DNA of 64,000 nucleotides from Ustulina deusta (GCA_023159155.1 JAJNNX010000075.1:1-64000), one strand, 5' to 3'. Shown: positions 38,150 through 52,000, numbered from the stretch's first letter. Translations and numbers: made by a program. The notes: a model not told the origin generated them from the sequence alone.

Positions 38150-38328
38150 TGTTATAAATAAGAAGTTTACAAGGTTAGATATAATATATAAAAAGATAAG
38201 TTATATATTTAGTAAGGTTGGCTTATAAAATTAAAGTTTATAAAAGGAAGATTTTTTATTGAAGTAGGTGCGGATATAGTATATATATATAGTAAGTGTG
38301 CACCGGTCCTAGTATGCTAGGCATAACA
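38150..38328 (-). repeat. 5' LTR of the gypsy element (179 bp)
   Basis: Begins TGTTATAAATAAGAAGTTTA on the plus strand and ends GGCATAACA, the same length as its partner. Confidence 0.9.
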
Positions 38329-41300
38329 AATATAAAAACAAAATATAAAAACAAGCTATTTAAGTATAGAAAATTTTTAAAACTTATATTTATAATATAG
38401 TTATGTTTGCTTTTTCTAACTATAAAAAATTATTTGTTTTTTAAATTAATTTTAATTAGTTAAATAATATTAGTTTAGTTTTTTACTAAGTATAAAAAAA
38501 TAGCAAACTATATTTTATTTTATTTTTTTTAATATTTTTATAAATATAAAAAAAAAATATAGTTTATATAAAATAAAAATATATAAATTAATATAAATAT
38601 TAAAAAAATTTATTTCATATTTTAATTATAGCAATATTTATATTTATATTAACTATAATATTATTATTTAAGCTTTTTAAGTTATTACTAAACAACCTAA
38701 AAATATAAATTAATTAGTTTTATAATACTTATTTTTATTATAATATATTAATTAGATTAAAATATTTTATATGCTAAAAAAAATACTAATTAATATAAAT
38801 ATTTCATTTTATTTTTTAAAAAAAACTAAACTTAATATTAAAACTTTTATTAATATTATAATTTAGACCTTTATAGTTATAAAAAATCGCATGTGTGCTA
38901 ATACTAATGTTTAAAATCCTGCTTAATAGGCTTAGTTTTAGCTTTAAAGTTTAAACCTAGCTTAGGATCTAGCTTAGCTATAATTTTAAAATTTAATATT
39001 AATACTAGTTTTTATATTAGTTTTAAACTTAGTTTATCTTTTAATAGTATAATATGTTTAATTTTTAAATAGTGTTATGCTAGTTAAAATATAGTTTATA
39101 ATATTAGATTTGTTTGCTTTAGTATTATAGATAATTATTATATAACTTATAATATTAGATTTGTTTGCTTTAATATTATAGATAATCACTATATAGCTTG
39201 TAATGTTAGATTTGCTTATTTTAATATTATAGATAATTATTGCATAGCTTATAATATTAGACTTGTTTACTTTAGTATTATAAATAATTATTTTGTTCGT
39301 AAGCCTTTTTATTATATTAGATATAGAGCTAAAACTATAGTTATATAAAAATATAACTATTATATTTATTTATATATTAAAAAACTTATAATAAAAAATA
39401 GTCAAAATATTATAAATAGATTATATTTTTAAAATAATATATAAGTAGTTATAAAAACAATATAATATAACAAAAAATAATATTAAAAGCCTTAATATTA
39501 TTTTATATATATTTTATTATAATCTAACTATATAATTATTATATTATTTAGATCTTTTTAGTAACCGGCTTATTATCCTAGTTATTATATAAATAAAGGT
39601 TATATAACTAGCTTATAATTATAAAGCTTATATAAAAATAATATAAATTATAAATTTTATTTATGTTTTTATTTATTTTTTTGAAATTAAAAGGTATATT
39701 ATTAAGTATATAAATATATATCTAACTTATTAATTATTAAACAAAAAAAAAAGTTACCCTATAGTAATATATAACTTATTTATATATTTATAATTTTAAT
39801 TTATATTTTATATCTTGATTTTATTTTTAGTTTTCTTATATTTTTAAACAAAAATAATATAATACTTATAATTATATATAAAACCATAAAATTTACAAAA
39901 TATATTATTAATAAATTAATATATAATATAAAAAACTAAGCTTAATTATATATTTAATAAATCTATTTAAACTAAAAGCTACTTAATTTATTTATATTTA
40001 ACATAAATTTTGAATTTTTTAATAGATTATAAATAATATTATATAAAACAAGCAATATTATTATATAGTTATTTATATTATATTATTAATAAACTAATAA
40101 TTAAATTAAAAAAATAATCTAAATCTTTTAAGTTTTATTAATATTTATACTTAGGGCCTAACTAAATATAAGCGTTTAAAAAGATTATATTAGTTATATA
40201 ATATATGTTTTAAATATATTTATATTAGTTATTATAACTAAAATATTTTATAAACTATTATATAATTAAAAACTTAAAACTTTTTTATTTATAAACTTTT
40301 TTTTAAATAGTAATTATATATAAATTTAATAAGCGTTCTAATAAAAAGTTTTTAATACTATAGCACTAATATAAACAAAAATAAAAATCTACTATAATTA
40401 ATAATATATTAAGCTTTTTTTTATTTTTAAAAATAATTTTATATATATTAAGCTTGTAAAACTAAACAAATTAAAATATTATTTAAATAATTAAACTAAG
40501 CTTAGCTTTTATAAAATTAATTTATTTTTTATAAAAAAATATTTTAGTAATCTTAAATATTGCGTTAAGCTACCTAACTAGCTGCGCTAGCAATAAAATA
40601 TTTCTATTAAATATTTTAAGCTATTAAAAAAAAATATATTTAATAAACTATAGCTAGAGCTTAGTAGTATTAAAAGTAATAATATTAAAAAATAAATAAT
40701 TAAAAAGATTTTAGCCTATATATATATATACTTAACTAACTTTTTTATTATAGCTATCTAGCTATACTACAAAATTAAATAAATAAAATATAACATATAT
40801 ATATAAAAATTAACTAGTATATTTTAATTTAATATTTTTAAACTATTAAAATTATATTATAATAAAACAAAAATAGTAATATTTATAATTAAGTTATATT
40901 TTTATAATATTAATATTTTATTAGTTCTATTTATTTAATTGTTTTAAATAAAATATTAAAAAACTTAAAACTAATTAAAAAACTAAAGCAAAAAAATACT
41001 AATATATATAATATTTATTTATATAAACAAAAAAACTTATTTATAAAAAATTTTAATTAAATATATTTTATAACTATATAAATACTTTAGTATTTTAATT
41101 ATTCTTTTAAATACCTACTTAGGCACTTTTTTTAAATCTATTATATTTAATATATTTATTACAATACTTTCTGCCACCTTACGTATATATTGATAAAATA
41201 AAAATATATAAGTATTTAAATACTTAAATATTTTATACTTATCTATATTAACTATTTTTTTACTTTTTTACTACTTCTACGCTTACTTAACTTTATAATT

Positions 41301-44300
41301 ATAGCCATATTTTCTATATATAACCTTTTAAATCTTTGTACTTTCTATCTATTATATATCTGTAGCTTTTATAATATTATAAATTATATATTTATAATAC
41401 CCCTTTTTAAACTTGCCCTAGATACTATTAAAATAAACAATTTTAGTACTATTTTTTTAATATATAATTATATTATATATAACCTAACTATTTAGCTTAT
41501 TTTATTAAATATACCTGCTTATTAATAGTTATAAATTAGTATATTTTTTTTTATAAAAAAACAGAACTTACTAGTTTTTTTTTAAATTTTAGCAAAATTA
41601 ATACTATTACTTTTAATATTATTATAACTAAAATCTTTATTTTAAATAATTAAAAAACTATTTTTAAATTATTTAAGCATTAAAAAACCTAATATAATAA
41701 ACATAAGCTAATTAAATATATTTTTATTTATATTAATATTAATAAAACATATTATACTTAATTTATATATAATAATATATTTATTTAACTAGCTTTTAAT
41801 AATAATATTTTTAAATAAGTTTATATTAATTTAGTATATTAAAATTTTCTATATAATAAATATAATAATATAAAATATAATTATATAATTTATTTTAATT
41901 GCTATAATAATAGTTTTTATTTTTATTATAATTATTCTAGTTATTATAAATCCTAATATAGACTTATAAAAAATACTATTTATACTATTTACTATATAAA
42001 AAACAATTATTTTTGCTTTAAATATTTTTATTTTTTTATTCCGCCTATAAATACCCTAAATAATCCAAAGCTTTCATAATAATTTGTTTTATATAACAAT
42101 ATATTATTTATTAAAGCTATTAACCCTATTTTAGATATTATACCTATATTAAACAATAATATAAACTTTACAAAACAACTTTAATAAATACTTTATATTA
42201 ATAAATATAGCAAATATAAAAACAAATATATTTTAGCTACTATAGTATATTTTATAACTTATAATATTTTAAAAAATAAAATAAACTAAAAAAAAACTTA
42301 AATAAACAAACCTTTAGCTTATGCTTTTTTATTATAGTAACTATATATTATTCTTTAGATTAAGTTATATATTAGCTTACTATAATACAATTAAAATTAA
42401 TAATACCTAATTTAGAACACAAAATATTTATATTTATTATAAATATTAGATAAAATTTATAAAAATATACAAAATATTTATAAATATTTTTTTTTATATA
42501 GCCTTTATTTAAAAGCTTATTATTATTAAAGTAAGCAAAGGTTTAATATATAATTAGTTAGCAAAGCAAAGCTATAAAAACTTACTAAAAGCTCTAAAAT
42601 ATAATATATTATTTATTAAGTTTATAATAAATATTTTAACTATTATAAATAATATTTATTATATATTGCGCTCGGACTATATAGCTTAGCTTACTAACAT
42701 GTTTTTTAATAACTTTATTTAATAATTTAACCTTTTTAGCAAACTTATAGCAAACTTAAACTTATTATATAAATTTAAAATTAATATTTTATACTATAAT
42801 AAAAAAAGAAAAAAAATAATTAGTATTTTTATAAAAAGCTATAAAAAATAAAATATATTTTTATATAAACTGCTTATATAAAATATTAAAAATAGCAAAT
42901 TTAATATATTTAATAAACTTATTTTTTATAAAAATACTGCTTTTAAATATTAAAAATATTTTTAAATATTTATAATTTTATAAAAAAAATTAATTTTTTT
43001 ATTTTATATTATTATTTATAAATATTATTATTAAAATAACTTTTTAAAGCTTATTTTATAATAACTTATGCTTGCCTTAGCAATATTTTTTTATAATATA
43101 ACAAATTATAATTATTTTATTGCTTAGCTTTTCTTTTATTATATTTCTACTACTTAGCTAATACTTTTTAGTTTAATAATTTTTATAAAATTAAATTTAT
43201 AAATATGCTTTATAAGCTTTATAACTTACTTAAAACCAAAGTTAGCAAAACTAAAACTATTAATATAATTATTAAAAAGATTTTAAAAGCTTGCGCTATA
43301 ACTTATAATATTAGTAAAAGCAAATAATTTTCCACGTTTAGTTATATAAAGCAATACTTCGAGTTTATTTTAATAACTGTTTTAAAAAGCCTTAAAAAAA
43401 CTTATAATAAATAATTTAAAAATTTAACGCTATAGTTCTTCTTTTAATACTAAAAACTATAAAATAAATATAAGCAATATATTAAAAATATAGTTATATA
43501 ATAGTAGTATTTTAAACTATTTGCTGCTTTTATTAAAATAATTAAATATATATTTTAATATATAGCTATTTATTATTAATTAAGCAAAAAATAAAATAAT
43601 ATTACGTTAATTGCTTTTATTATTTTTATTTTTTTGTATTTTTTTAAAAAGCTACCTAGGGTTTAAAAAAACCTATTTTATTTAAAATCTCTAATTTTAA
43701 TATTTCTAAATAGTTTAGTAGCAAAAAATATTTTGCTTAAGTTATAAAAGCTATATTATATTTTAATGTTTTAGTTATTTTTAATACTACGATTTATAAA
43801 AATATTATAAAAGCAAAAATAAAAGCTATTATTAATATAACTATTAATAAAAATAGTAATAATTATTTTTTGTTTTTTTATTTTTAGGCTATAGATTTTA
43901 ATTAGAAATATATTTGCTATTGCAACTTTGAAATTTTTTTTCTTATAGCTTATTTTATAGATTATATTTTAGGTTTGCTAGCAAACAAATATTGTTATTT
44001 TATAGCTTTATTTTATAAAGTAGCTATAATTGCTTTTTTTTTTATAGATTTTATAATTTTTATATTTTAAAAGAATTAAAAAAAGATTAATAAAAATAAA
44101 GCTTAATAATTAAATTTATTGTTGCTCTAAATTATTATTTAATATAAAATAGTTATTTATTATTAATTTTATAATATTATTAAAATGTAATTTAATTGCT
44201 TTTTTGCTACTTATATTAGATTTAATAATAAATAATACAAAATTATTATATATAATATTAAAAAATACTTTTTTAGTATTAAACTTATATATAAATATTT

Positions 44301-47300
44301 TAAAAATAATAAGATTTTTATTATAGTTTTTTTTAAAAAACTTTTTATTTAGGACCTAATATTAAATATAATATTAAATATTATAAAAGCACTAATATAG
44401 CTTTTTAATAATAGCAATTAAAGCAATAGTTTTATAAGCAATAATAATACTAATAATAATATTACTTAAGTTACTACTTCAAATATAGAAATATTAATAT
44501 AATTATCTAATAATAGTAGCTAAAGCAATAGGTTTATAAGTAATAATAATACTACCTAAGCTACTACTTAGAATATAAGCGTTACTTAAGTTTTTAATTA
44601 GAACAATATTATTATATATGCTAATATATAAGCTAGTTAAAACAATACTAATATAGGAGTTATATATTTTAATACTATTATTAAGCAAGCTATTATTAAC
44701 CTTTATATTAAATAAATAATATCTATAATATAACTTATAAATATCCTACTTATATATAATTAATCTATTTTTTAATATATTTAAGTTATTATTATTAATA
44801 ATAATAATTACTAATTAAATAATATAGCATATATTATTTATTAGAACTAAACAAAATATAATCTAAATATTAAACCTAAAGTTATTTAAGCTATAATTAT
44901 TATTACTATAATAAAATATATATTTTATAAAATAAACAAATAATATATGCTTAGAAATTTTATAAATTTGCTTAAGTTTAAATATTTTTTTGTATAGTTT
45001 ATATAAAATATTATTAATATAAAAAACAAAAAAACTATTATTTAAAAAAACCCTAAATCAATTAAATTAGTTATAAATAAGTATATAATATAACAAAAAA
45101 CAAACTTTTTTGTTTAGTGCATTTTTTTTAATCTTAAAATCTATAAGTTTAATTTTGATCTTTTAAAAAAAAAAGCAAAAAAATATATAAATAGTTTTAT
45201 AAACAACTTATTAAATATATATATAAAAAAACTAATATTATTATTTATATTTCTTTTGTTTTATTTATTATTAGTTCTATTCTTAATATATAAATCTTAA
45301 TTATTAATAAAAACCAAAAAATAACTAAAGCTAGTACATTTATTGCTTTTATATAAATTAACGTAATAATTTATATCTTTACTAAAAATAGCAAGCAAAT
45401 TTGCCTGCTTCTTTTTTTAATAAGTAGTTATTATAATAAACCAGATCAACCTACTTCTTTTTTTAACTTATTTATATTATAACTTAAGCTTTTAATCAAT
45501 ATTTATATAAAATAATTAAGCACTATTTATTTTTATTGTTTTAAAATTAATTATTATACTAAAAGCAGCATTTTATAGTTTATATTTATAAAATTTTATA
45601 ATAGTTTTATGCTTAAAAATCCTTATAACTATAATAATTTAATAATTATTTAATTTTAAACGTTTACTAAAAGCATTATTTATAAAGCTGCTAATAGATC
45701 AACCTTTTTTTTAAACATTAAAAAAAACAATAATAAATTTACTAATAAAAATAGCTTTATTAATTAAACTAATACTAAATATATTTATAATCTTATTATT
45801 TTAATCTTTAAAGCTAATTTATGCCGGCCTAATAAGCAACGTTTAAATATTAGTATTATTACTTTTTATAATACCTAAATTAATAAAATTAACAAAAAAC
45901 TATTTATACTTATAATTATTAAAATTATTTTTAAAAAAGTTATTATATATACTGCGTAAAATATATAAAATAATAAATATAATATTATTATTATTAATTT
46001 AGTATATATTAAGCAACCTAGATTTATTAAATAACAAAATCTTAGCTTAGTTATAATATTATAAGCTTATTATAGCTAGTTTATTATTAGTAATACTATT
46101 ATATAGGCTAAATCTAGCTATATTAACTCTAGTAATAAATAATTAATATATTACAAAAACTATTATTTAAACTATATTGCTATTATATCTTTTTTAAAAA
46201 ATATATAAAAATTAAAATATAAACTTTACTATTAAACTTACTATAAATCTAAGCCTAATTATAATAAATTAATTTATATTAATTATAATAATAAATATTA
46301 TATTTAATACTACTTATGTTTTATTGCTTACTTTTTTAAAACTATAGTTAATACTGCTATAGCTGCTAAACTTACTAACTAGCCTAAATATATTAAAAAA
46401 AATATATATATATATATTTATATTCTATTTCTATTAAACTAAAAAATATAAAACTATTAATAAGTTTAAAACCTAGCCTAATAATACTGCCCTATGCAAA
46501 AAAATATCTATAAATACTATTAACTAAGCTAAGCTTAACAAAAATACTATATATTTTAAAGCAATACTTTTTAAAAAAAAAGCAAAGATTTATAAAAACA
46601 AGCAGTAAACTAAAAAAAATAAGTCTAAATATATTAAAACTCTAATTATAAAACTTTAGCCTAGTTATATTAATTAAAATCTTATATTAATACTTAATAT
46701 AGCTAAACATAAAACCTACATGCTTAAAATTATTATAGCAAACTTCCCACAAAAAAAATTCCTATTTATAGCTCAAAAAATTGCTACCTATATTATTTAA
46801 TAATAAATAAATATAAAAAAAAAGCTTATTATTTTTCTATTTAATAGCTAGCGCATATTTTTATATAAAATATAACAATATATTGTTTTTATTAACCCTA
46901 CTTAAAACATAACATATTAGTTCAATATAAATACTAATAAATAAAAATCAATTATTAAATATATTAAAATTATTAAATATATTCTTTATATAACATATTA
47001 TAAAATAACTTATATAATATAAAATAAAGTTCTAATATTTAACGCTTAAACTTTTATTATTTAACTCGGACTTATAACTATTAATAAAAATATAGTTTGG
47101 TATAATATAGCCCTTACTAATAAAAACATAGCAACTATAATTAATAGCTACCTTAATATAACAAATAATACTATTAGCTATAATTCAAATAACAAAATAA
47201 AAAACCCTAAAAATAATATATCTAATATAAATAGATTTAATAAATAAAACAAAAAATATTTAATAAATAAAATAAAAAATAATTATATATTACAAAAATA

Positions 47301-47324
47301 TAATTTTAATTTAAAAAAAAGAAT
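38329..47324. other. Interior of the 22.7-kb element, right part
   Basis: RIP-degraded and without reading frames except the repeat at 39094-39297. A loose duplication of about 70 bp occurs at 44409-44487 and 44512-44580. A purine tract lies immediately before the right LTR. Confidence 0.6.
39094..39297 (-). repeat. 51-bp tandem repeat, open 17-residue frame on the minus strand
   Basis: Four copies of a 51-base unit, start to start exactly 51 bases. On the minus strand the array is open; units read like NIKANKSNIISYIIIIY. It is a fossil protein repeat or an in-phase minisatellite. The flanking frame closes within about 40 bp. Confidence 0.65.
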
Positions 47325-47528
47325 TGTTATATTATATAACTAGGTTAGTATTATATAACTTAGCCCTACTTATTTTATATTATAGCTTAACTTTTGCTTA
47401 TAAAAGTTAAAACAAAAATTTTTTCTTTTAGCAAATCATATCTAGGTTCTATTTAGATTGTTCTTTTTTATATAATATATGGCTAGCACGTATTATACGC
47501 TACAATACACTGATTGCAGCCCATTACA
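47325..47528 (+). repeat. Right LTR, 204 bp
   Basis: Starts TGTTATATTATATAACTAGG and ends CCCATTACA. It is followed by the TSD GGTAA (47529-47533). Confidence 0.85.
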
Positions 47529-47587
47529 GGTAAGTACCTCTCAGAGGAGAAGTGGTGAAGTGATGCTAATCGAGTGTTCTATAATAG

Positions 47588-48518
47588 GGGAGGCGGGCTT
47601 GAGAAGGACAGAGAGTCCGACCCGTGCGTTTGTGCAAGAGACCAAATGGCCTTCTGTTGCAAGGCCAGCGACTACAAGGATGTGGTATCTAGTTGCTACT
47701 GGACCAATGGTAAGACAAGATCCGCTCTCTATACTAGACCACGTTGCCTGAACGAGGTGCTAACCACTGATATCAAAACTGCAGTTTTGATGGAGGTTTA
47801 TGCGTACTAGGAACAAAGGAGATATAGACTAAGAAGGGTGCTTGCCTACACAGCTAAGTGCTCAGCGAGGATTGATATCCCAGCACACTTTGTGAAGAGA
47901 AAATGGCTGCCTTGGCTCAGTGTATTGTTGCCCAAACAACACTCCTTTTTATGATCGCGTCTGGAGAGGCAGCACGCTAGACTGCGTAGATCTGAATTGC
48001 AGGATGGAAGACCAGGGCAAGACCGTGGCCGGGTCGAGGTCGACTCTCACTTAGGTGGCAGCTCATAGAATTTTTGCAGCTGTAAGCCCCCTTTTCTTCT
48101 CCTGGTTTTATAGTCTTAAATCTTCGATTATGCCGGTTGGAAGACCACTGAGTCCTCAGGTTCGGAAAGAGAACGCTAACATGATACACGAACTAGGGGG
48201 CAGGAAGAAATCCCTGTGTTGCCAGGTCAGCAAGGCCCTTCTACCACCACTAACCTGCGACATAACGAGCTGTGACATCGATCCGCTCCTATGCAGCCGA
48301 GACAACAGTAACGTGTGGGGGAACTTCGGCACTCTGTTCAAGAGGGATTCTGTCCTTTTAACCGCGGGCCACGGTTGGCCCATGATGACTACGTGGAAGA
48401 CGGCCGCCGGCCTCTTCATCACGCAGCAGTCGCTGCCCTACACCACCAACACGGTGTACATGAAGAACCTCCGAAACGACCTGGCGGGTCTGGCGCGGTG
48501 CTGGGGGCTGATTTTATA
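47588..48518 (+). pseudogene. GH18 chitinase, 3' exons, disrupted
   Basis: Continuation of the gene broken at 24838. The interrupted intron resumes at 47534 and ends TAATAG at 47587 with a TGCTAATC branch site; the next exon is in phase with the left part. Seen: DPCVCARDQMAFCC, DYKDVVSSCYW, then after stops and frame changes RVWRGSTLDCVDLNC (about 47960-48000) and GGRKKSLCCQVSKAL with PPLTCDITSCDIDPLLC (about 48200-48300). These are the repeated Cys-rich modules of the killer-toxin-like chitinase class, thought to be secreted. A possible intron starts GTAAGC at about 48081. The last frame closes at 48517. Stops at 47808 and around 47900 show decay. The assignment of the final 70 residues is less sure. 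Confidence 0.75.
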
Positions 48519-48887
48519 ATGGGGAGTCCTTAATTTATGTTGAAGTATTGTATGAACGGTTATACTGCTACCTACGCTGTTGCTAGTTGTTATAACCCTT
48601 GCAACCGCGCTTTTCTTGGTAGATGCTAATTTTTCTATTTTTGACAATACCTACCTAGCTTGCTCATAATTAATCGGATTATACTCGGTATATTAAGTTC
48701 CACACGGTCTGTTTGTAGAACGTAGATATATACAAAAAGGGGTCCAAGCGAGGGTTGGGCGACAAGCTACTGCCGCATCTGATTCGCCTTGGCAAACACC
48801 TGTATTGCACCCGGACTTAAACAGTCGCATACCCTTACACATCCGGCTGTCTCATTTCGTGGCGCCTCGGTTTCTTTTACCTCCCAC
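48519..48887. promoter_or_regulatory. Intergenic region with TATA-like element
   Basis: GC-balanced spacer between the chitinase 3' end and a signal-peptide exon. TATATA at 48727-48732 lies about 155 bp upstream of the ATG at 48888, a reasonable promoter position. Otherwise nothing recognised. Confidence 0.4.
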
Positions 48888-49019
48888 ATGGCCCCTGCTC
48901 AATCGGCCATCGGCAGTCTCGCACTACGCCTCACACTTTCCTTTCTATTTATTGTCTGTGCGCCTAGAACTGTTAGTACACAGGCGTGTTTTATACCAAA
49001 AATACTAATACTGCCTTAA
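48888..49019 (+). pseudogene. Signal-peptide exon of a secreted protein, truncated
   Basis: The ATG at 48888 opens a frame MAPAQSAIGSLALRLTLSF, followed by LFIVCAPRTVSTQA: a short N-region, a hydrophobic core of about 12 residues and a plausible cleavage site after VST. About 10 codons later the sequence turns AT-rich and stops at 49017. It looks like the first exon of a secreted protein cut off by transposon DNA. The mature part is missing, so the protein is unknown. Because it lies downstream of a chitinase on the same strand, another chitinase or a LysM-type secreted protein would be a fair guess, but only a guess. A frame extending upstream to 48789 is probably 5' leader. Confidence 0.5.
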
Positions 49020-52000
49020 AATTAATGTAATTTTTATAATACTAGGATCTATGTTTAGCGTTCTAAAACATATAGATAGCAAAGTTTTTAATACTATAAT
49101 GTTCGCTTATTATATTAAACTTCTAATATATTTAATAAACTAAACTACTTATATTTATTACTAATAATTTATAATAATAAAAAATTAAAATTAATAATAT
49201 TTTAGTACTTTTAAAAATATTTATAAAAAAAAACGCTACTAAAAACTATTAGTCTAGTTATTACTTTAAAAAAATTTATTTATTTTTTTAATAAAACTAA
49301 CTAAAGCTTTTAATATAAGCTAGCCTAAAAATTAACTAATAAAATTAGCTAATATTTAAATATAGTAATATTTGTTTATATAAATAATATTATATTAATA
49401 TATTTTTAACCTTAATTGATATATTTTGTTAGTAATAAAGCTTTAATATTTAAAAACGCCTAACTAGCTAATAATATAAATAAGCTTATTTTTATTTTTA
49501 GTAAATCTTTAATTTATATTATAATAGCTTAAAAACTAACACAAAATGTTTTAAACTTTAAAACAAAACTTAAAACTATATTTTTATTTATTTTTTTAAA
49601 GGCTTGCTTTACGTCTACTAATACTAAAAACCCTAGAATTCTAATTAAAATATTAAAAAATAAGCTATTATATAGGCTAACTTTGTTTATTATAAAGGTA
49701 GCTTTAATTAAAAAACTAAAACTTTAAGTAATAGAACTATTTAATATTTAATAAATAAAAACTAGCTAGTTTATTAAAACAGCTAGCCTAGAAATTAAAA
49801 ATAAATTAATATTAGTAAGCTTTTAAAACAAAAAAAATCGAACTTTTTAAAACTTAGGTTATTTATATAATTAATAATATAATAAAAAGTATTAATAATA
49901 TAACTTTATAATAAGTTATAAAAAAAGCTTAAATATAAATAAAGTATTTATTTATAAATATTTTTTTAATAAGATATAAACTTTATTATTAGTAAATAAA
50001 CTTAAGTAGTTTTTTTTTAATATTTAGTAAAGTCTTTTAAGCTATTTTTTATAAGTTATTTAGTATAAAAAATATAGCTTTAGATATTAAAGCTATTATA
50101 TAATTAAGTATTGTACTAGAACGGATTATTATAAGAACTATAAAAATAAAACAAATAGCTATAAGCTAAGCTTTTATATAAAGTTTCTTTGCTATACTAA
50201 TTATTATAGCTTTTTTTTAGCTAGCTATAAGAACTATTTAATAAAGCTAAAATATATTAATAACTAAATTATAAAAAATAACTATAAGTAGTACAAAAAA
50301 TAAAAAATAAAAAATAAGCTAAAATTAACTACTTAGAATTTGTAGCAAATAGAATATCTATTTTGGACTTTAATAATACTAAAAAAAAACATACTTTTTA
50401 TAGTATATAAAACGTTTAACTTAAAAACTGCAAACAAACATCGCTTAAAAAAGATCTCTTTTTTATTAGGAAAAATACGGGACGCTACAAGCTACTAAAC
50501 TCTAGCATAAAAAAGCTTAATAAAATAATAATAAAAAAATAAAATAAAAATATGAAATATTATTAAAGTTTTTAGCAAAAGTTTTAGCTTAAAAAGGAAA
50601 GCTTTTATAAAAGTTATATTTATAGCTTTTATGTTAAATATAATTGCTTTATATAAAAGTAGGATATTTAATATAATAATTTTATAATAAATAGCAAAAT
50701 AATATAAAATATTTAAAAAAAAAATAAACTTAAAGTAATAATTTATATTTAAAAAGGAGCTTGTTTTAAAGTAATTTTATATAAACTAATATATTTAAAA
50801 GATTTATTTTAAATAAATATAAATAAATATATATTATTAAACTATTATAAAGTATTATTTATACTAGAAATATTTATTTATTTATATTTACTAGAGCTAC
50901 TATTATATTATTTTATAGCTAATAATACTAATATTAAGTATTTAGATTAAGAATTTAGGATTGCTTTTAAAAAAAAAGTATTAATTATTAGTATAGTTTG
51001 TTAAAATAAGCATATGTTTTATTAAAGAACTAAGCAGACTTATTTATAAAAATAGCTATATAATTAAATTTTTTTTGAATATTTTTTTATAAAAGTTTAT
51101 TTGGATTAGTACTATATTTTAAAGTTAGATTATTTTTTTTAAAAGATCTAGTTTTTAAATAAAAAATTAAAGCTTAAGCTAGACTAGAACTACTAAAAAA
51201 TTAAAAATAACTTATTAGCTAAGCTAATAGATATAGTTAGTATAGCTTTAAATATTTTGTTAGATTTAGTAGAAACTATTGACCTAATAGACCTAAATAG
51301 TATAGCTAAGGCATTAGTAATACTATTAATAAACGTAATATAAATAGTAGGTAGCTAGAAAAAAGTTATAAGCAAGTTTGCTTTTTAATGGACTAAAAAA
51401 TGTATTATAATATAGTAAAAATAATAGGATTTAGAAAAAAACAAAAGTATAAATAAATAAGATATAAAAAAAGTTATTAAAAAAAAAGCTTTTTTTATAG
51501 TAGTTTATAAAGCAAAAAAAAAATTTGAAAAAACTAAAATTAATAAAATTATAACAAATAAAAAACTATATATTTTTATAAAATAATATAAACTAAAGGC
51601 ATAAATAAGAACTTTTTTTTAAAAAAATATAAATAGTAGCAAACTTATAAAAAATAGCTTAAACAAAACTTAGTATTTATATAATAAAATATTATAAAAG
51701 TATAATATAAAAAATAACTTTATAAAAAAGCTTTTTAAAAAAATAAGATATTTGTTTTAAAAAACAATAATTATTTTAAAAAAAATAAAGCAATATATAT
51801 ATAACATAAAGTTAATTTTATTTAGCAAAAATAGTATTATAACATAAATAATAAAAGCTTATTAAATATATATGAAAAAATATTATAAAATACTAAAAAA
51901 AAAATATTTATTTTAAAATACTACTTTATAGCCTAAGAAACTATCTAGGTAGCAATAATTCTAAAAGTAAAAAAGTTAGACCTTTTTACTTTTTGTTTAT

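Larger units (their letters stand above)
30701..38328 (-). mobile_element. Complete nested Ty3/gypsy retrotransposon, RIP-inactivated
   Basis: LTRs of 179 bp at both ends and the TSD AATAT at 30696-30700 and 38329-38333 fix the borders. It runs on the minus strand: a purine tract (complement of about 30880-30897, AAAGAAAGAAGGATAG) abuts its 3' LTR, and both reverse transcriptase (about 35430-35610) and integrase (about 33480-33660) read on the minus strand in the order RT then IN, the Ty3/gypsy order. The 7.6-kb length suits the family. Stop codons are spread throughout, so it is dead. It is inserted inside the 22.7-kb element and is therefore younger. Confidence 0.9.
24843..47528 (+). mobile_element. 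LTR retrotransposon, 22.7 kb with nested insertions
   Basis: Delimited exactly: LTRs of 204 bp at each end and the same TSD, GGTAA, on both sides. A purine-rich tract (about 47312-47322) lies just before the right LTR and suggests plus orientation (inference). Subtracting the nested gypsy element (30701-38328) leaves about 15 kb, long for one element, so further unrecognised insertions are likely. The interior is RIP-degraded with no readable pol, so I do not assign the superfamily. The insertion broke the chitinase gene in an intron donor site. Confidence 0.85.

Noticed and set aside
44503..44688. 61-codon minus-strand ORF in the AT-rich element
   Set aside because: Chance opening in repetitive AT-rich sequence; flanking frames are closed.
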